The notes: a model not told the origin generated them from the sequence alone. Shown: positions 1 through 8,416, counted from the first letter of the stretch. The stretch: DNA of 64,000 nucleotides from Gibbsiella quercinecans (GCF_002291425.1 NZ_CP014136.1:1674001-1738000); one strand, 5' to 3'. Translations and numbers: made by a program.

Positions 1-1108
1 ACGCCGCCCGATCGTGCTTGACGGCCTGCCGCAACACCCGCGCGCTGGCGGCGATCGCCACTCCCAGACCAAACACCGCGATTAGGCCGCCTTCTACCCA
101 CCACAACAAGATTTCATTGTGGGGATGGCGGGCAATTTCCTGCACCTGCGTTGGCGAGGCCTGGTGCACGCGAAAATGCTGAAAGGCGTAATCAAAACTG
201 CCGTAGCCCCAGCCGGCAAAGGGCCGTTCCGCGATCATCCTGAGCGTATCCTGCAGCATCAAAACGCGCGCCAGGTTCGACTGTTCATGGGTCAGATAGC
301 GCAATACGCCGGCGCTTTCCTGCCCCAGCAACACCGCAATCCCCACGCCCACGCCGCCCAACACCAGCGCCGCAGCCGCCGCTGCCTGCCAGCGGTAACG
401 ACGGCCAAAGCAGAGCAGGAACCCCAGCGCCGCCAGTGCGCCGCCCAGCCAGCCGGCGCGCGACTGTATCCACACCAACAGCGCCGACAGCAGCACCAGC
501 AACACGCCCAACCCGCCGCGGCGCCAACGTTCCTGTTTCGCCGATTTCAGTGCGTAGCCCGGCAATAAAAACAGCATCAGCGCCAGCGCCAACCCGGTGG
601 CGATAAAGCTGCCCAGCACATTGGGCTGTTGAAACACGCCGAATACCCGCGTCCCGCGCAGCGGCACCCAACTCAATGCGGGCGCGAACAGTTGCAGCAA
701 AGCGATCGCGGCCTGCCCAAGCACCAGCAGCAGCAAGAGCACCATCAGGTGCGCGCGCAGCCGAAACGGCATGCGCACCTGCAGCCATGAAAAGTAAAAG
801 CCCCAACCGGCCAACAGCCCCGCCAGCCGCCAGGCGGCGGTAGAGAAACCGGGCGCATAGCCATAGGCCAAGGGAATAAACAGCAACGCCACGGCAACCA
901 ACAAATAGCCGCTGGCCGGCGTCACCACGATGCCGCGCCTTAACGGCAGGCGGCACCAGATAAACAACATCACGCCGGCAAGCGCCGCATAACAGAGGGC
1001 ATTCACCGGCAAATTGAGGCCAACGCCGCCCATATTGGGGAAATAGCACACCGACAAAGCCAGCAGGCCGATAAAATAAACAACCGACAACCGTTCTATT
1101 CGCAACAC
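1..1108 (-). CDS. PglL/Wzy-type O-oligosaccharyltransferase or O-antigen ligase (3' end cut by window edge)
   Basis: About 369 codons are present and the frame is open to the left edge, so the C-terminus is missing. The translation is a multi-spanning inner-membrane protein with many Leu/Ala/Val-rich helices. It has a conserved-looking stretch GVFQQPNVLGSF in the middle and, near the edge, HPHNEILLWWVEGG, the loop with a conserved His seen in the Wzy_C ligase/PglL family. Such enzymes move an undecaprenyl-linked glycan onto a periplasmic acceptor (protein or lipid A core). The start is unsure: GTG at 1108 is used because no ATG with a good ribosome site is visible. The gene lies on the same strand as, and about 100 bp downstream of, the fimbrial operon. 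A role in pilin glycosylation is possible but not shown. Confidence 0.72.
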   Translation of the reverse strand, partial: MLRIERLSVVYFIGLLALSVCYFPNMGGVGLNLPVNALCYAALAGVMLFIWCRLPLRRGIVVTPASGYLLVAVALLFIPLAYGYAPGFSTAAWRLAGLLAGWGFYFSWLQVRMPFRLRAHLMVLLLLLVLGQAAIALLQLFAPALSWVPLRGTRVFGVFQQPNVLGSFIATGLALALMLFLLPGYALKSAKQERWRRGGLGVLLVLLSALLVWIQSRAGWLGGALAALGFLLCFGRRYRWQAAAAAALVLGGVGVGIAVLLGQESAGVLRYLTHEQSNLARVLMLQDTLRMIAERPFAGWGYGSFDYAFQHFRVHQASPTQVQEIARHPHNEILLWWVEGGLIAVFGLGVAIAASARVLRQAVKHDRAA

Positions 1109-1175
1109 GCAATCACGCCATAAGAAAAGAAAACCAAACGCCCCTGGGGGACAACACGGTCGGCCAAGGGAAGCA

Positions 1176-1191
1176 GGCGGCATGGGCCGCC
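1176..1191 (-). terminator. Hairpin after fimbrial operon
   Basis: A GC-rich inverted repeat (GGCGGC, 4-base loop, GCCGCC) lies between the last fimbrial gene and the ligase-like gene. On the minus strand a T-rich run follows only about 50 bases later, so it is a weak intrinsic terminator or an mRNA-stabilising hairpin. Confidence 0.35.
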
Positions 1192-1210
1192 GGAACGCTC
1201 GACGGGCGGC

Positions 1211-1759
1211 TTATTCGTACGCCAGGCTGAACGTCGCAACCGCGCTGAATGTGCCGCGCCCGATCGTTTTGTTGGTGATGGCGTCGGGTTCGCCCTGCAC
1301 ATAGGCCTGCAGCGATATCGTGTTGCTGCCGTCTGTCAGTTGGTATTTACTGGTGGCCTTATTGAGTTGCAGGGCTTGGCCGTCCTGGGTTTCCAGCCCA
1401 ACGGCGATCCCCGAGGCAGCGCTGCCGCTGTCAACCGCCAGCAGCCCTGGCAAATGGCTGTTCTCTGTGCCGCTAAAGGTGACCGTGACCGTATTCCCCA
1501 GGCTGGTATCGCACTCCGTCAGATGCAGCGTGAAAGGCCGGCTGAGAGTGCGCGTGTTCAGATACAGGTATTTGTCGACAATGGTGCCAAAATCCAGCGC
1601 AATCTCTTCTTCACCCGGCGGGATCACGCACGGTTCGGCCACCAGCGTGCCGTGGAAATACATATTCTCGCCATTCGCCGCGGCCGCGTGCCCGCTAGCC
1701 GCCAGCAGCATTGCAGCGAGCAGGGCCACACCCTGCGGCTTTTTCTTTATCATCAACAT
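1211..1759 (-). CDS. Fimbrial minor pilin
   Basis: A 182-residue secreted fimbrial subunit. An N-terminal signal peptide (MLMIKKKPQG, then an Ala/Leu-rich core ending AAAA) precedes a pilin domain with the two spaced cysteines of the family (VAEPCVIP and LTECDTS). The C-terminus FSAVATFSLAYE carries the alternating hydrophobic beta strand and penultimate Tyr recognised by the chaperone. The ATG at 1759 has an upstream AAAGGGA; the frame is open further upstream, but that part runs through a repeat element and is not signal-like. It is the last gene of the minus-strand fimbrial operon and closely resembles the major pilin of this locus, suggesting a duplicated pilin used as a minor or alternative subunit. 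Confidence 0.85.
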   Translation of the reverse strand: MLMIKKKPQGVALLAAMLLAASGHAAAANGENMYFHGTLVAEPCVIPPGEEEIALDFGTIVDKYLYLNTRTLSRPFTLHLTECDTSLGNTVTVTFSGTENSHLPGLLAVDSGSAASGIAVGLETQDGQALQLNKATSKYQLTDGSNTISLQAYVQGEPDAITNKTIGRGTFSAVATFSLAYE

Positions 1760-1807
1760 AGCGCCGTTCCCTTTATTGCTGCACCCGCATCCTACTCCGG
1801 GCGCCTT

Positions 1808-1955
1808 AGAGCCTATCCCAGTAGGCGTTATTGTCGCAGCCAGTTTGGACACGGACAGCGCGCAGAAACCGGAACGTACACGGAGTACGTGAGGATTTCG
1901 AGCACTGCCCAGGGCCAAAATGGCAAGTAAAATAGCCCTAATGGGGTAGGCTCTT
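1808..1955. repeat. MITE-like element with about 20-bp terminal inverted repeats
   Basis: The left end TTAGAGCCTATCCCAGTAGG matches, inverted and with a few differences, the right end CCTAATGGGGTAGGCTCTTA. The inner 110 bases contain a second small palindrome around ACGTACACGGAGTACGT and encode no gene. Size, ends and lack of coding resemble small non-autonomous interspersed repeats. It lies between two fimbrial genes, and its right end supplies the stop codon of the gene beginning at 2610. Confidence 0.7.
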
Positions 1956-2610
1956 AGTCATAATGCAGCCGGAAATCAATCACCGCCTGATAGCGCCCGG
2001 GGTTCAACGTCGCCGGCGTGCGTATCGGCGTTACCGTATACGTCAGGGTATTGTTCCCCGGCGTGAGCAGCACCGGTTTGTTACGGGCGCCCAACCGCAC
2101 CGGCTGCCCGCGGCTATCCGCCAATAGCAGCCCCAACCCGGTTGCGCCAGTCACGCTCACCAGCCCCGGTGCGTCCGCATCCGCGGGGCCGCCGAAGCTG
2201 ACGGATACCGCCGGCTCGCGGCCGCTCCAGGCCAGTGCGCCCCCCCAGGGATCGCGGTTGCTGGCCGGCGCCCGCAGGCAGTCTTTCAGGCGCAGAACAA
2301 ATGCCACCGGCGTGCCACGATCGCCGATATGCTGGAATTGCGCCGTGCCGGTCTCCCCTAACCACACCTCCTGGCGCGCGGACTCCATCTCCAGGCCGCA
2401 GGCGTTTTCCGTCAGGACGCCGGAAACGTAAAGCACGCCGTTAGCCCCCTGCACGTCCCAGTTATCCACGGCGTGCGCTCGGGGCATCAATATCAGCAAC
2501 ATCCCCACGGCCAAGGGCACCATTAATACTGCCGCCACCATCAGGCTAACCCGCTGGCGCTGATAGTTCCGGTAGGCTTTGCCAGACAATTTTGGGCTAT
2601 TCCGTCGCAT
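1954..2610 (-). CDS. Fimbrial subunit (PapJ/PapK-like position) with long N-terminal leader
   Basis: A 218-residue fimbrial-type protein. The first 25 residues are basic (MRRNSPKLSGKAYRNYQRQR) before a hydrophobic stretch ending RAHA, so the signal peptide is unusually long. The mature part has the cysteine pair (TENACGLE and LKDCLRA) and ends FRLHYD, a pilin C-terminal strand with penultimate Tyr. A GGAGAG lies 6 bases before the ATG at 2610. It sits between the chaperone gene and the last pilin. Its TAA stop is shared with the end of the 148-bp repeat, so the present C-terminus may have been set by that insertion, although FRLHYD looks like a complete pilin end. Confidence 0.8.
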   Translation of the reverse strand: MRRNSPKLSGKAYRNYQRQRVSLMVAAVLMVPLAVGMLLILMPRAHAVDNWDVQGANGVLYVSGVLTENACGLEMESARQEVWLGETGTAQFQHIGDRGTPVAFVLRLKDCLRAPASNRDPWGGALAWSGREPAVSVSFGGPADADAPGLVSVTGATGLGLLLADSRGQPVRLGARNKPVLLTPGNNTLTYTVTPIRTPATLNPGRYQAVIDFRLHYD

Positions 2611-2688
2611 TGTTTTCTCTCCGCTGTCTGTGTCTATTGCCGGGGTTGTCCCTTCCCTGCCGTTTGACATAACGGCACGCCGGGCAGC

Positions 2689-3459
2689 TTATTTCTTCTC
2701 TGGCACAACCTGGCACTCGCTGCCGCCGCAGCGGAACGTCAGCTGCGGCCGGCCGCCATAATCATTGATATAGGTCAGCACCGGGCTGCCGCCCAGCGCC
2801 GCGGCGCTGACACTCATCGGCGCACTGCTTTTTGGCGCCACCATCAACGGCGTGAAGCCGTCCAACGCAGTGCCTTGCTTGCGAGTACTGGCTTCCACTA
2901 TCGTCACGTAGTAAGGGGTTGGGTTGTGCACCACATACCGCTCCCCCTGCTTGCTTAACGTCAGTTTTTCCTGCCACGGCTGCGCATTGCGCACCGGAGC
3001 GATCGCATCAGGGCGATAGAACATTTTGATCCGCGTCTGCAGTGCTATCTGCAGCGTGTTTGGCTTATCACTGCGCGGCGGGATCTCACGCAGGTTGAAG
3101 TAGTACAGCGTCTCGCGATCCTGCGGCAGCTGTTTTGCCACCGGCAGCGCCTGGATTTTCACCTGGCTGGGCTTGCCCGGCTCCACGCGCTGCACCGGCG
3201 GCAACACGGTGAACGGGCTTTGAATTTTGTTGCCCTGTTCATCCTCGATCCACCCCTGCGCCAGATAGGGCAAGTTTTTGTTCTGGTTGCTGATATTCAG
3301 GCTCATCGTCTTTTGACTGCCGTCAAAAACCACCCGGGTGCGATCGAGTGCGATCGCCGCCTGCGCCGATTGCGCCAGCATCCCGGCCATCAGCGCGCCG
3401 ACGGCCGCCAGTTTGAAAATAACGCGCTGTTTCTGTTTGATAAGGTTCTGGTTCATCAT
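2689..3459 (-). CDS. Periplasmic fimbrial chaperone, PapD family
   Basis: 256 residues: a signal peptide ending AQSAQA, then an immunoglobulin-like N domain beginning AIALDRTRVVFDG, the characteristic FYFNLREIPP-type motif (YYFNLREIPPRSDK), and a second domain with NPTPYYVT. The end CGGSEC provides a C-terminal cysteine pair like that of PapD itself. The protein caps pilin subunits in the periplasm by donor-strand complementation and delivers them to the usher encoded just upstream. A GAAGAAG precedes the ATG. The gap of 115 bp after the usher gene holds a GC hairpin. Confidence 0.95.
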   Translation of the reverse strand: MMNQNLIKQKQRVIFKLAAVGALMAGMLAQSAQAAIALDRTRVVFDGSQKTMSLNISNQNKNLPYLAQGWIEDEQGNKIQSPFTVLPPVQRVEPGKPSQVKIQALPVAKQLPQDRETLYYFNLREIPPRSDKPNTLQIALQTRIKMFYRPDAIAPVRNAQPWQEKLTLSKQGERYVVHNPTPYYVTIVEASTRKQGTALDGFTPLMVAPKSSAPMSVSAAALGGSPVLTYINDYGGRPQLTFRCGGSECQVVPEKK

Positions 3460-3539
3460 CTTCTTCGCAGTGAGTATCCGTTACGCTCAATTAGGATCCA
3501 CCGGCATCAGGCTCTGTGACGCCGGGGGCATATTGCGCC

Positions 3540-3566
3540 GGGGCGGCGGACGTTGGTTTCCGCCCC
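3540..3566 (-). other. Intercistronic hairpin
   Basis: A 7-bp perfect stem (GGGGCGG/CCGCCCC) with a 13-base loop lies between the usher stop and the chaperone start. No T tract follows, so an effect on message stability or partial read-through is more likely than full termination. Confidence 0.4.
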
Positions 3567-3574
3567 GTGCACCG

Positions 3575-6133
3575 TTATTGCTGTTGTTCTTTCGCGGCAA
3601 CCGCAGCGGGCGTTTTAGCGCTATTCAACGGCTGGCAAGGCAGCAGCAGGCTGTTCATCAGCATCTCTGCCGGCAGCGGCGTCGGCATTTGCACCTGGCA
3701 CTGCGGGCCGCCATTCCAGTGCACCTGCATCACCTCACCCGGGTTAATACCCGACAGGTAAACGGTGCCGCCGTCGTTGATAATCCCCGTTGTCTGTTTG
3801 CGCATGTTCATCACCGTGGCGCCGAACGGCGGCTCGCTGCCGTCTGCCAGTTTGATAATCGCCATGGCTTTTTCACCGGCGATGACGTCAAACTGACGAT
3901 AGCCGATGGCCCCTTCCGTCAGGGTGGCCTGCACCACCGAGCGCGTCGCTTCAACGTTGTCGCCCAGGCGGTTCAAATCGATGCTCGCTTTGTTGCGGTA
4001 ATAGCTGTTCACATCCGTTATCACCGCTTTGCCAAACCGGTTGGTCATGATCGTGCTGCCGTAGCCACGCACAGGTACGTCAGCCACCCCTTCCGTATCC
4101 AGCATCAGCCGGGTGCCGCCCTGGCTGGTAACGCGGTGCAGCGCGGCGCCCTGCGGCGTCATGGTGATGCCGCCCTGTGCCGTCAGCCCCATCGCGCTGT
4201 AGCTGCCGCCCTGGTAACTGGCGTTGGCGCTAATCTGTGCCATATCGCCTTCGTGGCTGTAATAACCGCTGGCCGTCGCCCCGCTGCGTGCGCTACCGGC
4301 GCTGATCTGGTAGTTATTGTGTTCATCCACCCGGTCGTAGTAGCCAATACGGTGCGTGTTGTCATCGCGGCTTGCCGCCATGTTGTAGCTCAGCGTGCCG
4401 CTATTACCCCATGGCACCGACAGCGACAGGTACATGCCGTCGTCGTTGGTGTCGTTGTAGCGTGTGCGATATGCCGACAGCGATACGCTCAGGTTTTTGA
4501 AATTACCGACGTCGAAATAGCGCGACACCATCAGGTTGTAACGATCGTTCGCCGCGCGATCCCAATAGGTCTGATGGCTGTAGGTCAGATAGGTGCTCAA
4601 TCCCCAGTCGCGGAACTGTTTGTTAAAGGTGATGGTATACAGCTCTTTGCTGTTGCCGCTGCGTTCGCCTTCGTAGCGCGCATCCAGGTACTCCGCCATG
4701 CTCATGAAGTCTTTCTGTGAGAAGCGGTAGCCGGCGAACGTGATCTGGCTGTCGTATTCGTCAAAGTTTTTTGAATAGCTCAGGCGGTAAGAACCGCCGG
4801 TCAGCGTGCCTTGCTGCGGCAAGTCGGCGCGCGACTGCGTGACATCGAACGACAGGGCGCCCAACGCCATCAAATCGCGCCCAAGCCCCACGGACAACGC
4901 GTTGTAATCGCCGCCGCCGATGCCGCCGCCGTATAACGACCAACCGTTGCTCACCCCCCAGGAAAACTCCCCGGTGGCGAACAGCGGGCCGCGCGTCCGG
5001 TGTTCCCAATCCGACGGTTTACCCATTGCCAGCTTGTAGCGCAGGCTGCCGGGGCGCGTCAGGTAAGGAATGCTCGCGGTGTTCATTTTGAAGGTCTGTA
5101 CGCTGCCGTCCTGCTCTTCCACCCTGACGTCCAGCTCGCCGGAGACAGCGTCATTAATATCCTGGATCCGGAACGGCCCTGCGGCGACCTGGGTTTCATA
5201 CAGCACCCGGCCCTGCTGGCTGATCACCACTTTGGCGTTGGTTTTCGCCACGCCGGAAACTTCCGGCGCATAGCCGCGCAGGTTCGGAGGCAGCATGTTG
5301 TCATCGGAGCGCAGGCTGGCGCCGGTGAAACGCAGGCTGTCAAACAGATCGGAACTCAGGTAGTCCTCCCCCATCGACATGCGGGCGCGCAGCGCCGGAA
5401 TGGCCCGATAGGCGTAATAACGGCTCCAGTCGAACTGGCTGTCCGTCGGTTGGCCAGAGCCGGTCTGGTGTGAGAGGTTTGCCTGCCAGTCGGCGCGCAG
5501 GCGCCAGGCCCCAAGGTTGGCGCCCGTGGTGCCGTTCCCGCTCAGGCTGTAGCTACCGCTGCCGCCGCTGCGGTGGCGCTGCTGCGTTTGGGCGTTGACG
5601 TTGTAATCAAACAGCAACCCCGGGATGCCCTCATCCCAGCGGGAAGGCGGATCCCAGTTCTCGGAGGTGTATTCCAGGTAGGCTTGCGGAATACTCAGGT
5701 ATAAAGAAGAGGTGCTCAGATCGCCATGCGCTTCCATGCCCGGCAAACTGTGCAGATCCAAACATTGGCCGCCGTGCGTCCAGGCCAGCGTGCTGGTCTG
5801 ATTTTCCTTCAGCCCCAGTTGATTAACCAACGCTGGCGACAAGCAGACCTCGCTGCCTTTAGGATCGTTTTCCGGCGCAACAAAAGCTACCGGCTGTTCA
5901 GGCATATCGCTTTTGTTGACGTGCAACACCATGGTATAGGTGCCGGGCATGATGAAGCCGCTACGGGAGAACTGGCTCAGATCGATATTGTTACGATCGT
6001 TGGTGTCCAAAACGTCCGTGTTAAATTGGATCTCGTCAGCAGCATAAACCTGCACTATCGGCTGCCCGAACGCGAGGGCAACGCATAATCCCAGAATATG
6101 AAGACGAAATAACTTCCCTGCCGGTGAAAGCAT
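3575..6133 (-). CDS. Outer-membrane fimbrial usher, PapC/FimD family
   Basis: 852 residues, normal for ushers. A signal peptide ends VYAAD, followed by the chaperone-binding N domain (IQFNTDVLD..., IDLSQF), the 24-strand barrel, the plug segment (LRGYAPEVSGVAKTNAKV), and C-terminal domains. It forms the outer-membrane pore through which chaperone-subunit complexes are assembled. The gene follows the PapH-like gene by 47 bp and precedes the chaperone, the usual pap/mrp order. An antisense frame of 460 codons is only a compositional shadow. Confidence 0.96.
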   Translation of the reverse strand: MLSPAGKLFRLHILGLCVALAFGQPIVQVYAADEIQFNTDVLDTNDRNNIDLSQFSRSGFIMPGTYTMVLHVNKSDMPEQPVAFVAPENDPKGSEVCLSPALVNQLGLKENQTSTLAWTHGGQCLDLHSLPGMEAHGDLSTSSLYLSIPQAYLEYTSENWDPPSRWDEGIPGLLFDYNVNAQTQQRHRSGGSGSYSLSGNGTTGANLGAWRLRADWQANLSHQTGSGQPTDSQFDWSRYYAYRAIPALRARMSMGEDYLSSDLFDSLRFTGASLRSDDNMLPPNLRGYAPEVSGVAKTNAKVVISQQGRVLYETQVAAGPFRIQDINDAVSGELDVRVEEQDGSVQTFKMNTASIPYLTRPGSLRYKLAMGKPSDWEHRTRGPLFATGEFSWGVSNGWSLYGGGIGGGDYNALSVGLGRDLMALGALSFDVTQSRADLPQQGTLTGGSYRLSYSKNFDEYDSQITFAGYRFSQKDFMSMAEYLDARYEGERSGNSKELYTITFNKQFRDWGLSTYLTYSHQTYWDRAANDRYNLMVSRYFDVGNFKNLSVSLSAYRTRYNDTNDDGMYLSLSVPWGNSGTLSYNMAASRDDNTHRIGYYDRVDEHNNYQISAGSARSGATASGYYSHEGDMAQISANASYQGGSYSAMGLTAQGGITMTPQGAALHRVTSQGGTRLMLDTEGVADVPVRGYGSTIMTNRFGKAVITDVNSYYRNKASIDLNRLGDNVEATRSVVQATLTEGAIGYRQFDVIAGEKAMAIIKLADGSEPPFGATVMNMRKQTTGIINDGGTVYLSGINPGEVMQVHWNGGPQCQVQMPTPLPAEMLMNSLLLPCQPLNSAKTPAAVAAKEQQQ

Positions 6134-6180
6134 AATACAAATCCTTTCGAAAACGGATTAATCGTCAGTACGCGAGAAAA

Positions 6181-6726
6181 TTAAAAATAATCCAGTTTAA
6201 ACCGCACCGTGGAGAAATACGTTCCCGCCTTCAACGGCTGATGATTAGGTATCAGCGTCATGAAATAATTCAGCGTCATATTCCCTGGCTCTATTTCTTC
6301 CATAGGTAATGGCACTCCGGGAATAACAACATGGCCGTTGTTATCGGTAATTTTCAAGCCGATACCGCGGGCTTCACCCTGCACACCAAATAAATCGCCA
6401 TCCGCATGGCCATCGAACGTAACCTGGAAATTTTTCCAGTTCGGCTTATTTCCTGCCCGTTCCAACACGCAATTGATCAATTCGATGCTGAAAGGCTTGG
6501 TCAAACCCTGGCCATCACGCATGATTTGCCCCACCGGAAGGGTTTCCATATCAATGGTTTGTTCCCGGCTACCGGCAGCGATAGCGCAGGCGGTATCGAT
6601 AATGGCGCCTTGCATATTGACCCTGCCCCACCCTTGCAGGGCTGGCGCGGCGCCACCCGGGGCAGAGACCAACGCAAGCATCAATATAAAAGGCGTCACG
6701 CCTGCCTTACTCCCTTGTAAAAACAT
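6181..6726 (-). CDS. PapH/MrpB-like fimbrial anchor/terminator subunit
   Basis: 181 residues with signal peptide (MFLQGSKAGVTPFILMLALV...) and a pilin domain starting GWGRVNMQGAIIDTACAIAAG. Cysteines in DTACAI and INCVLE pair as in pilins, and the end FSTVRFKLDYF is a chaperone-recognised strand. The WKNFQVTFDG stretch and the position directly after the major pilin and before the usher match PapH/MrpB, the last subunit added, which anchors the rod in the usher. The ATG at 6726 with AAGGGA upstream is preferred over a TTG at 6753. Function is inferred from position as much as sequence. Confidence 0.82.
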   Translation of the reverse strand: MFLQGSKAGVTPFILMLALVSAPGGAAPALQGWGRVNMQGAIIDTACAIAAGSREQTIDMETLPVGQIMRDGQGLTKPFSIELINCVLERAGNKPNWKNFQVTFDGHADGDLFGVQGEARGIGLKITDNNGHVVIPGVPLPMEEIEPGNMTLNYFMTLIPNHQPLKAGTYFSTVRFKLDYF

Positions 6727-6790
6727 CGCGGCATCCCTTATGCAGGTGGTCAACCAGGCTGCGCCCCGTGCAAAACACGGGGCACATGCC

Positions 6791-6855
6791 TATACCCTTC
6801 CTACTTCAAGTTGCAGGTGTGTTGGCTTCCTGCAACTCGAATTATTTTGGGTATA
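6791..6855. repeat. 65-bp interspersed palindromic element between pilin and PapH genes
   Basis: The outer ends TATACCC and GGGTATA are inverted repeats. The inner arms CAAGTTGCAGG and CCTGCAACTCG form an 11-bp stem with one G-T pair. A longer relative with the same ends lies at 18541-18737. In the minus-strand message it makes a stable hairpin just after the major pilin stop, which could lower expression of the downstream genes relative to the pilin. Confidence 0.75.
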
Positions 6856-6866
6856 TATAGCGGTTA

Positions 6867-7391
6867 TTACTGGTATGCCAGCGTGAAGTCGGCAACGGCA
6901 GTAAAGTCACCCGGGACGATGGCGGCGGAAGCACCTTCACCCTGCAGGTACGCGGCGAAGGCCAGCGTGTTGTTGCCGGTGTTCAGCGTCTGTGCAGCAG
7001 TCGCCTGGCCCAGTTTAATTTTCTCACCGCCGTAAGTAATACCGATGCCAGCGCCGCTTGCGGTGCCGCCGTTAATACCCAGCAGATCGCTGTTGTTTGG
7101 CGATGCTTTACCGGTAAAGGTGGTGGTTACGGTTTTCAGGGTGGTGGTATCACACTGTTCCAGCTTGATTTCGAACGTACGCGGGTTAGATTTGCCGCCA
7201 TCTTTCAGCGCAACGTTAGAGATCTGGCCCAAATCAACAGTTTGCTTCTCTGAGTCCGGAGAAATTGAGCAAGGGGCATCAATAATGGAACCAGTGAAAT
7301 ACACCTTACCGTTGCCCTGATCGGCTGCGTGAGCAAATGAAGTAGCACCCATTGCCATCACAGCGGCCATCATGATTTTGTTCAGTTTCAT
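6867..7391 (-). CDS. Major fimbrial pilin
   Basis: 174 residues. The signal peptide MKLNKIMMAAVMAMGATSFAHA is followed by ADQGNGKVYFTGSIIDAPCSI, the classic FimA/PapA/MrpA start. The second cysteine is in EQCDTT, and the end DFTAVADFTLAYQ has the penultimate Tyr and alternating strand. The start at 7391 is chosen because the signal peptide begins there; about 20 upstream codons are open but not signal-like. It is the first gene of the six-gene minus-strand operon, next to a long AT-rich regulatory region, as expected for the main shaft subunit. Confidence 0.93.
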   Translation of the reverse strand: MKLNKIMMAAVMAMGATSFAHAADQGNGKVYFTGSIIDAPCSISPDSEKQTVDLGQISNVALKDGGKSNPRTFEIKLEQCDTTTLKTVTTTFTGKASPNNSDLLGINGGTASGAGIGITYGGEKIKLGQATAAQTLNTGNNTLAFAAYLQGEGASAAIVPGDFTAVADFTLAYQ

Positions 7392-8068
7392 AGAACCTAT
7401 ATTCCTTATAAGAAAAAGCTGGTTTCCAATAAAGGTAAGAGCATGGCGCATGTATATACACCGCGATCGCTGCTCTTATTCTTTAGTACATTGAAGATGA
7501 GTCACTGCCAAAACAAAAGGGGACATTAAAAAATCCAGATACCATCCATGATGGTATTAAGACTATGAAATCAATTAATTAAAATGGATTTGAAAAGCAA
7601 GGCGGTTGAATAATCCTTTATGATTCAAAATCCTTTTTCATCCCAATCTCTCCCCTTGATTGGCAAATGAGATTCTTACAAAAGGCCAACTTTAAAAAAA
7701 GCTTTTTTTGCAAAAGTGGCGATATTCACATTTTTTTCCTTTAGCGGAGTAGTTTAATGTTTCTTTTTAGAGACATAGATCGTAAAAAAATTAAAATCAA
7801 AATAATATTCTGTTTTTTCAGTTATCACATCAAATAAGATCCACAAAGAAGCTGTTAGGTAATACAATAAACCAAGTTGACGAAAAGGGACTCAATGGCC
7901 TAAACGGCCAAAATCCATAGGAAATACTCTCAGGGAGCTGATTACGTCAATCATCAGCAATAGTCACTCTTTTGCTTTTCTTACCGTTTTAGACGAAAAA
8001 CGGAGCCGCCATGAAAAATACGATAGCCGGCGGCAACAGCAAAAGAACAGCGAGGAATGGAGAAGCGA
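7392..8068. promoter_or_regulatory. AT-rich divergent fimbrial control region with Dam sites
   Basis: A gene-free stretch separates the major pilin (minus) from the PapI-like regulator (plus), as in pap-type switches. GATC sites lie at 7465, 7778 and 7838. The one at 7778 reads ACGATC on the minus strand, the form reported for PapI-assisted Lrp binding. The 7778 and 7838 sites are 60 bp apart in a run of A/T tracts. A perfect palindrome with 8-bp arms and 3-bp spacer lies at 7539-7557 (ATACCATC/GATGGTAT), and TGGCC-N5-GGCCA at 7896-7910. Lrp/Dam phase switching is an inference; the pap spacing of about 100 bp between GATCs is not reproduced. Confidence 0.5.
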
Positions 8069-8416
8069 ATGGACGATCTATCCCCCAAAAGGAAGGAAAC
8101 TCAGCAATTGTGCCAAACGCTGCATCAGGCGTTATTATTACTGTCGCCACGCCCCCTTAAAAGTGGGGAACTCCCTCCCCAAGAACAATGGCTGACAACC
8201 CGCAGGCTGGCGGAAGTCATCAATGAAGGCGTATACCGCGCGCGAACGTTATTGCTGAAAATGGTTGAACTCGGCGACGTGTTGGTTTCATCCGGCCCGG
8301 TGAAAAATTCCTTGCGTTGGTATCCCACTGCCTTGGCTAATAGTTATCACAGCAGAACGTACCGCATTGCTCCCCAAAAATCATCCATAAGAAGAATCCA
8401 TCACGTTCTACGCTAG
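8069..8416 (+). CDS. PapI/FaeA-like winged-helix fimbrial regulator
   Basis: 115 residues, basic at the C-terminus. The core LTTRRLAEVINEGVYRARTLLLKMVELGDV aligns by eye with the helix-turn-helix of PapI (TAEIAEAL...YQARYYLLLLEKAGMV), followed by a wing (SSGPVKNSLRWYP). It is longer than PapI, with extra N- and C-terminal tails. The start at 8069 has GGAG at 6 bases; an ATG 12 bases earlier has poor spacing. An ACGATC also overlaps the start (8073). It probably works with Lrp to switch the fimbrial operon on. Confidence 0.7.
   Translation: MDDLSPKRKETQQLCQTLHQALLLLSPRPLKSGELPPQEQWLTTRRLAEVINEGVYRARTLLLKMVELGDVLVSSGPVKNSLRWYPTALANSYHSRTYRIAPQKSSIRRIHHVLR

Noticed and set aside
285-1112. 275-codon minus-strand frame overlapping the ligase-like gene
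   Set aside because: It is out of frame with the hydrophobic, helix-rich reading that carries the ligase motifs, and its composition (Arg/Gly/Ala) is that of a shifted frame.
3338-4720. 460-codon open frame antisense to the usher gene
   Set aside because: It lies wholly opposite a strongly conserved usher, is His/Ala/Arg-rich in the way GC-rich shadows are, and has no ribosome site or recognisable domain.
8010-8159. 49-codon frame with GGAGCCGCC before its ATG, overlapping the PapI-like gene
   Set aside because: Most of it overlaps the better supported regulator in another frame and the peptide has no signal peptide, domain or pattern. A leader peptide cannot be excluded.
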